In this document: piece by piece, positions 40,490-43,767 of the stretch
Layout: every line of letters starts with the position of its first letter
Position numbering within the stretch: the first letter of the stretch is position 1
Origin: Lachnospiraceae bacterium
GTDB lineage: Bacteria; Bacillota; Clostridia; Lachnospirales; Lachnospiraceae
NCBI GenBank assembly: GCA_017627275.1
Contig: JAGAHC010000045.1
Location: forward strand, 1 to 43,767
Reading direction: 5' to 3'
DNA length: 43,767 nt
Program-made: the position numbers and the translations under genes
The notes under the pieces: model-generated
What the model was told of the DNA's origin: nothing
Database searches by the model: none
The model's input: only the letters and a program-made list of their open reading frames with translations

Positions 40490-43400
40490 ATGGCGAAGAG
40501 ACTGGATATTCACAAGATTCTGATCATCGGATCGGGCCCCATTGTCATCGGACAGGCCTGTGAGTTTGACTATTCGGGGACACAGGCGTGCAAGGCGCTT
40601 CGGAGCCTGGGATATGAAATCGTTCTTGTCAATTCCAATCCCGCCACCATTATGACCGACCCGGAGATGGCGGATCAGACATATATAGAACCGCTTACCG
40701 TTGATTCACTCGAGAAGATCATCGCAAAAGAAAGACCGGATGCGCTTTTACCGAATTTGGGAGGGCAGTCCGGTCTTAATTTATGCGCGGAGCTCTATAA
40801 AGAAGGGGTCCTGGACAAATACGGGGTGGAAGTCATCGGCGTGCAGGCGGATTCCATCGAACGTGGAGAGGACCGGATCGAGTTCAAGAAAACGATGAAT
40901 GCGCTCGGGATCGAGATGGCAAAGAGCGAGGTGGCGTATACGGTCGAAGAAGCGCTGCAGATTGCAGACACCCTCGGCTATCCTGTTGTTTTACGGCCGG
41001 CCTATACGATGGGCGGCACAGGCGGCGGCCTTGTCTCGACGCCGGAAGAGTTAAAGACGATCTGCGAAAGAGGACTGGAAGCGTCGCTCGTGCACCAGGT
41101 TCTGGTGGAAGAATCCATACTCGGATGGGAAGAACTGGAACTGGAGATCGTGCGGGATAAGACCGGCAAAATGATCACGGTCTGCTTCATCGAGAACGTT
41201 GACCCGATCGGCGTGCATACGGGCGACTCCTTCTGTACGGCACCGATGCTGACGATCTCCGAAGAAGTGCAGAAACGCCTGGAAGAACAGGCCTACGCCA
41301 TTGTCGAACACATCGGCGTCATCGGCGGGACCAACGTCCAGTTTGCGCATGATCCGGTATCCGACAGGATCGTGGTCATCGAGATCAATCCGAGAACATC
41401 GAGATCTTCGGCCCTGGCATCGAAGGCGACCGGCTTCCCGATTGCGCTGATCTCCGCGAAGCTGGCCTGCGGGCTGACCCTGTCCGAGATCTCCTGCGGC
41501 AAGTACGGGACGCTTGATCAGTACAGACCGGACGGAGATTACGTTGTCATTAAATTTGCGCGCTGGGCCTTTGAAAAGTTCAAGGGCGTGCAGGATAAGC
41601 TCGGCACGCAGATGCGCGCGGTCGGCGAAGTCATGAGCATCGGCAAGACCTACAAGGAGGCATTTCAGAAGGCCATCCGTTCCCTGGAAAAGGATCGTTA
41701 CGGCCTGGGACACGTCAAAGACTTTGATACGAAGACCGTGGAAGAATTGAAGGCCATGATCGCGGAATCGTCTTCGGAAAGACACTTCCTCCTGTACGAA
41801 GCGCTGCGGAAAGGCGTTTCGGTGGAAGAACTGCACGAACTGACCGGGATCAAGGAATGGTTCTTAAACCAGATGCAGGAACTGGTGGAAGAGGAAAACC
41901 GGCTCGTGGAAGACTACCGGGGCAGCGTCCCGGACGACGAAGCGCTGATTCAGGCAAAACAGGACGGGTTCTCGGACTTTTATCTGAGCAGGATCCTGCA
42001 GGTCAAACAGGACGCCATCCGCAACCGGAGAGAAGAGATCGGCCTTACCGAACGGTGGGATGCCGTCCACGTCAGCGGGACGACGAACAATGCCTACTAT
42101 TACTCCACCTATCACGGAGAAGACCATAATCCCGTGCACACCGACAAGAAAAAGATCATGATCCTGGGCGGCGGGCCCAACCGGATCGGCCAGGGGATCG
42201 AGTTTGATTACTGCTGCGTGCATGCGGCCATGTCCTTAAAGAAACTGGGATTTGAGACCATCATCGTCAACTGTAATCCGGAGACGGTATCGACGGACTA
42301 CGATACATCGGACAAGCTTTATTTTGAACCGCTTACGCTGGAAGACGTTCTGTCCATCTACCGGAAGGAAAAGCCGCTCGGCGTGATTGCGCAGTTCGGC
42401 GGACAGACGCCTTTAAATCTGGCTGCGAAGTTAAAGAAAGAAGGCGTGCGGATCCTCGGTACCACGCCGGAAGTCATCGACCTGGCCGAAGACAGAGACC
42501 GGTTCCGGAAGATGATGGACGAGCTGGACATCCCCATGCCGGAATCGGGCATGGCGGTCACGGTGGAAGAGGCGATTCAGGTGGCGGACGGGATCGGATA
42601 CCCGGTCATGGTGCGTCCTTCCTACGTCCTGGGCGGACGGGGCATGGAGATCGTCCACGATGAAGAAAGCCTTCGGGAATACATGGCGGCAGCCATCGGG
42701 GTCACACCGGACAGGCCGATCCTGATCGACCGCTTCCTGCACAACGCGCTGGAGTGTGAAGCGGACGCGGTGAGCGACGGCGAACAGGTCTTTGTTCCCG
42801 CGGTCATGGAGCACATCGAGCGGGCGGGGATCCATTCGGGCGACAGCGCCTGCATCGTGCCGTCGGCACATATTTCGGAAGAGAATCTGAAGACCATCGA
42901 GGACTATACGAAGAAGATCGCCGCCAAGATGCATGTGGTGGGCCTGATGAACATGCAGTACGCGATTGAGGACGGCAGGGTCTTTGTGCTGGAAGCCAAC
43001 CCGCGCGCGTCCAGAACGGTGCCGCTCGTATCCAAGGTCTGCGACATCCGCATGGTGCCTTTGGCGACGGAGATCATTACGTCGGAGATCACGGGCAATC
43101 CTTCGCCGGTCGCTTCTCTGACACACAGAAAGATCCCGTATTACGGGGTAAAGCAGGCGGTATTCCCGTTCAACATGTTCCCGGAAGTCGATCCGGTCCT
43201 CGGTCCGGAAATGCGCTCCACAGGAGAAGTTCTTTCGATCGCAAAGACCCCGGGAGAAGCGTTTTACGGATCGAAGCTCGCGGCATCGCAGCCGCTTGCA
43301 AAGAAGGGAAAGGTCCTTCTTTCCTTAAACGAAGAAGACAAGCACTCGGCCGTGCAGCTGGCAAAGGAATTCCTTTCGATTGGCTATGAACTGCTGGCGA

Positions 43401-43723
43401 CCGGCGCAACCTGCGACATCATTGAGAAGGAAGGCCTTCCGGTGGAGCGGGTCAACAAGGCGCATGAAAGCCATCCGAACACGGTGGATCTGATCTCGGA
43501 GAAGCAGGTCCAGCTGGTGGTGAATACGCCGACCTGGTCGAACGGCCAGCATGAAGGGCGTTTCTTAAGAAAAGCGGCCATCCGCTCCAAGGTCAGCTAC
43601 CTGTCCACCATGGAGGCGGCCCTTGCCGCGATCGACGGAATAAAACAGATGCAGAATGTCACGGAAGGAGACGGAAAAAGCTCTGTGCTATCGCTGCAGG
43701 AGTGGCATTCACAAATCATTTGA
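40490..43723 (+). CDS. carB: Carbamoyl-phosphate synthase, large subunit
   Basis: Makes carbamoyl phosphate from ammonia (from the glutaminase subunit), bicarbonate and two ATP, for arginine and pyrimidine synthesis. It has 1077 residues, full length. The duplicated synthase halves begin IGSGPIVIGQACEFDYSG near 12-29 and LGGGPNRIGQGIEFDYC near 557-573. Each has an ATP-grasp domain (EINPRTSRSSALASK in the first half, LEANPRASRTVPLVSK in the second). A C-terminal MGS-like allosteric domain (about 945-1077) has ATGATCDIIEKEG. ATG 40490 follows AGAAAGGA; the open frame begins 30 nt earlier without a ribosome site. The small subunit carA is not adjacent upstream. Confidence 0.97.
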   Translation: MAKRLDIHKILIIGSGPIVIGQACEFDYSGTQACKALRSLGYEIVLVNSNPATIMTDPEMADQTYIEPLTVDSLEKIIAKERPDALLPNLGGQSGLNLCAELYKEGVLDKYGVEVIGVQADSIERGEDRIEFKKTMNALGIEMAKSEVAYTVEEALQIADTLGYPVVLRPAYTMGGTGGGLVSTPEELKTICERGLEASLVHQVLVEESILGWEELELEIVRDKTGKMITVCFIENVDPIGVHTGDSFCTAPMLTISEEVQKRLEEQAYAIVEHIGVIGGTNVQFAHDPVSDRIVVIEINPRTSRSSALASKATGFPIALISAKLACGLTLSEISCGKYGTLDQYRPDGDYVVIKFARWAFEKFKGVQDKLGTQMRAVGEVMSIGKTYKEAFQKAIRSLEKDRYGLGHVKDFDTKTVEELKAMIAESSSERHFLLYEALRKGVSVEELHELTGIKEWFLNQMQELVEEENRLVEDYRGSVPDDEALIQAKQDGFSDFYLSRILQVKQDAIRNRREEIGLTERWDAVHVSGTTNNAYYYSTYHGEDHNPVHTDKKKIMILGGGPNRIGQGIEFDYCCVHAAMSLKKLGFETIIVNCNPETVSTDYDTSDKLYFEPLTLEDVLSIYRKEKPLGVIAQFGGQTPLNLAAKLKKEGVRILGTTPEVIDLAEDRDRFRKMMDELDIPMPESGMAVTVEEAIQVADGIGYPVMVRPSYVLGGRGMEIVHDEESLREYMAAAIGVTPDRPILIDRFLHNALECEADAVSDGEQVFVPAVMEHIERAGIHSGDSACIVPSAHISEENLKTIEDYTKKIAAKMHVVGLMNMQYAIEDGRVFVLEANPRASRTVPLVSKVCDIRMVPLATEIITSEITGNPSPVASLTHRKIPYYGVKQAVFPFNMFPEVDPVLGPEMRSTGEVLSIAKTPGEAFYGSKLAASQPLAKKGKVLLSLNEEDKHSAVQLAKEFLSIGYELLATGATCDIIEKEGLPVERVNKAHESHPNTVDLISEKQVQLVVNTPTWSNGQHEGRFLRKAAIRSKVSYLSTMEAALAAIDGIKQMQNVTEGDGKSSVLSLQEWHSQII

Positions 43724-43748
43724 CAACTCCTTTTCCCCTGTCTATACT
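43720..43748 (+). promoter_or_regulatory. Promoter overlapping the carB stop codon
   Basis: TTGACA (43720-43725, containing the carB TGA), 17-bp spacer and TATACT (43743-43748). Drives a gene beyond the right edge of the window. The last 44 bases hold nothing else recognisable. Confidence 0.75.
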
Positions 43749-43767
43749 AAGAAGGCTCAATACTAGA

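Overview
The window reads as a chromosome segment of a Gram-positive anaerobe of the class Clostridia, most likely a Lachnospiraceae-like gut bacterium. The grounds are the gene order rpmE - yqhQ - prmC - prfA, a pyruvate phosphate dikinase, an arginine deiminase, many strong AGGAGG ribosome binding sites, and an amino-sugar/ABC-transporter locus. No rRNA, tRNA or CRISPR array was found. Family assignments come from recognising motifs in the translations; no database search was run.

Layout. (1) 1-1917: debris of a conjugative element: repeats resembling the end of an IS21-type insertion sequence, a type IV coupling protein lacking its N-terminal ATPase half, and a small membrane-anchored HExxH-type (HECRH) metallopeptidase. 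(2) 2029-7746: a housekeeping run of ribosomal protein L31, the YqhQ membrane protein, PrmC, release factor 1, chorismate mutase/prephenate dehydratase and a DUF815 ATPase. (3) 7811-10368: a zinc/cadmium efflux operon with an ArsR/SmtB sensor, a separate HMA domain protein and a P1B-type ATPase, with a near-consensus promoter and a perfect operator palindrome. (4) 10369-20480: an accessory island bounded by two diverged copies of an unexplained ~140-bp element in inverted orientation. It holds a 5'-truncated large serine recombinase and then seven same-strand genes with almost no gaps: a small HTH regulator, a YhcG/DUF1016 PD-(D/E)XK nuclease, Type III restriction-modification Mod and Res, and a Thoeris system (ThsA with SIR2 and SLOG domains, plus two different TIR proteins). 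(5) 20478-24520: an unusual PHP-HAD phosphatase fusion, an ABC-F ATPase and an unrecognised protein. (6) 24621-28767: ppdK, arcA and a C-terminal scrap of a sulfhydrylase-type PLP enzyme. (7) 28861-38675: a carbohydrate locus with aldose epimerase, a NahK-like anomeric kinase, a sugar ABC importer (lipoprotein, two permeases, one with a large extra membrane domain, and an MsmK/UgpC-type ATPase), NagA and a ROK-like protein. (8) 39018-43723: a membrane-anchored coiled-coil repeat protein and carB, followed by a promoter for the next gene.

How the parts fit. The defence genes overlap or abut and probably form one transcription unit of about 7.9 kb under the small HTH protein. This would couple DNA-sensing defence (methylation and restriction plus a nuclease) to NAD+-depleting abortive defence (Thoeris). 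The sugar locus is consistent with import of an N-acetylhexosamine-containing glycan, C1 phosphorylation by the NahK-like kinase and deacetylation by NagA. The most interesting unexplained signals are the stop-codon-abutting inverted repeats around the island, the co-operonic YhcG-Type III-Thoeris arrangement, a palindrome duplicated inside yhcG, a large GGCC-containing hairpin at the island's right side, and the extended ABC permease.
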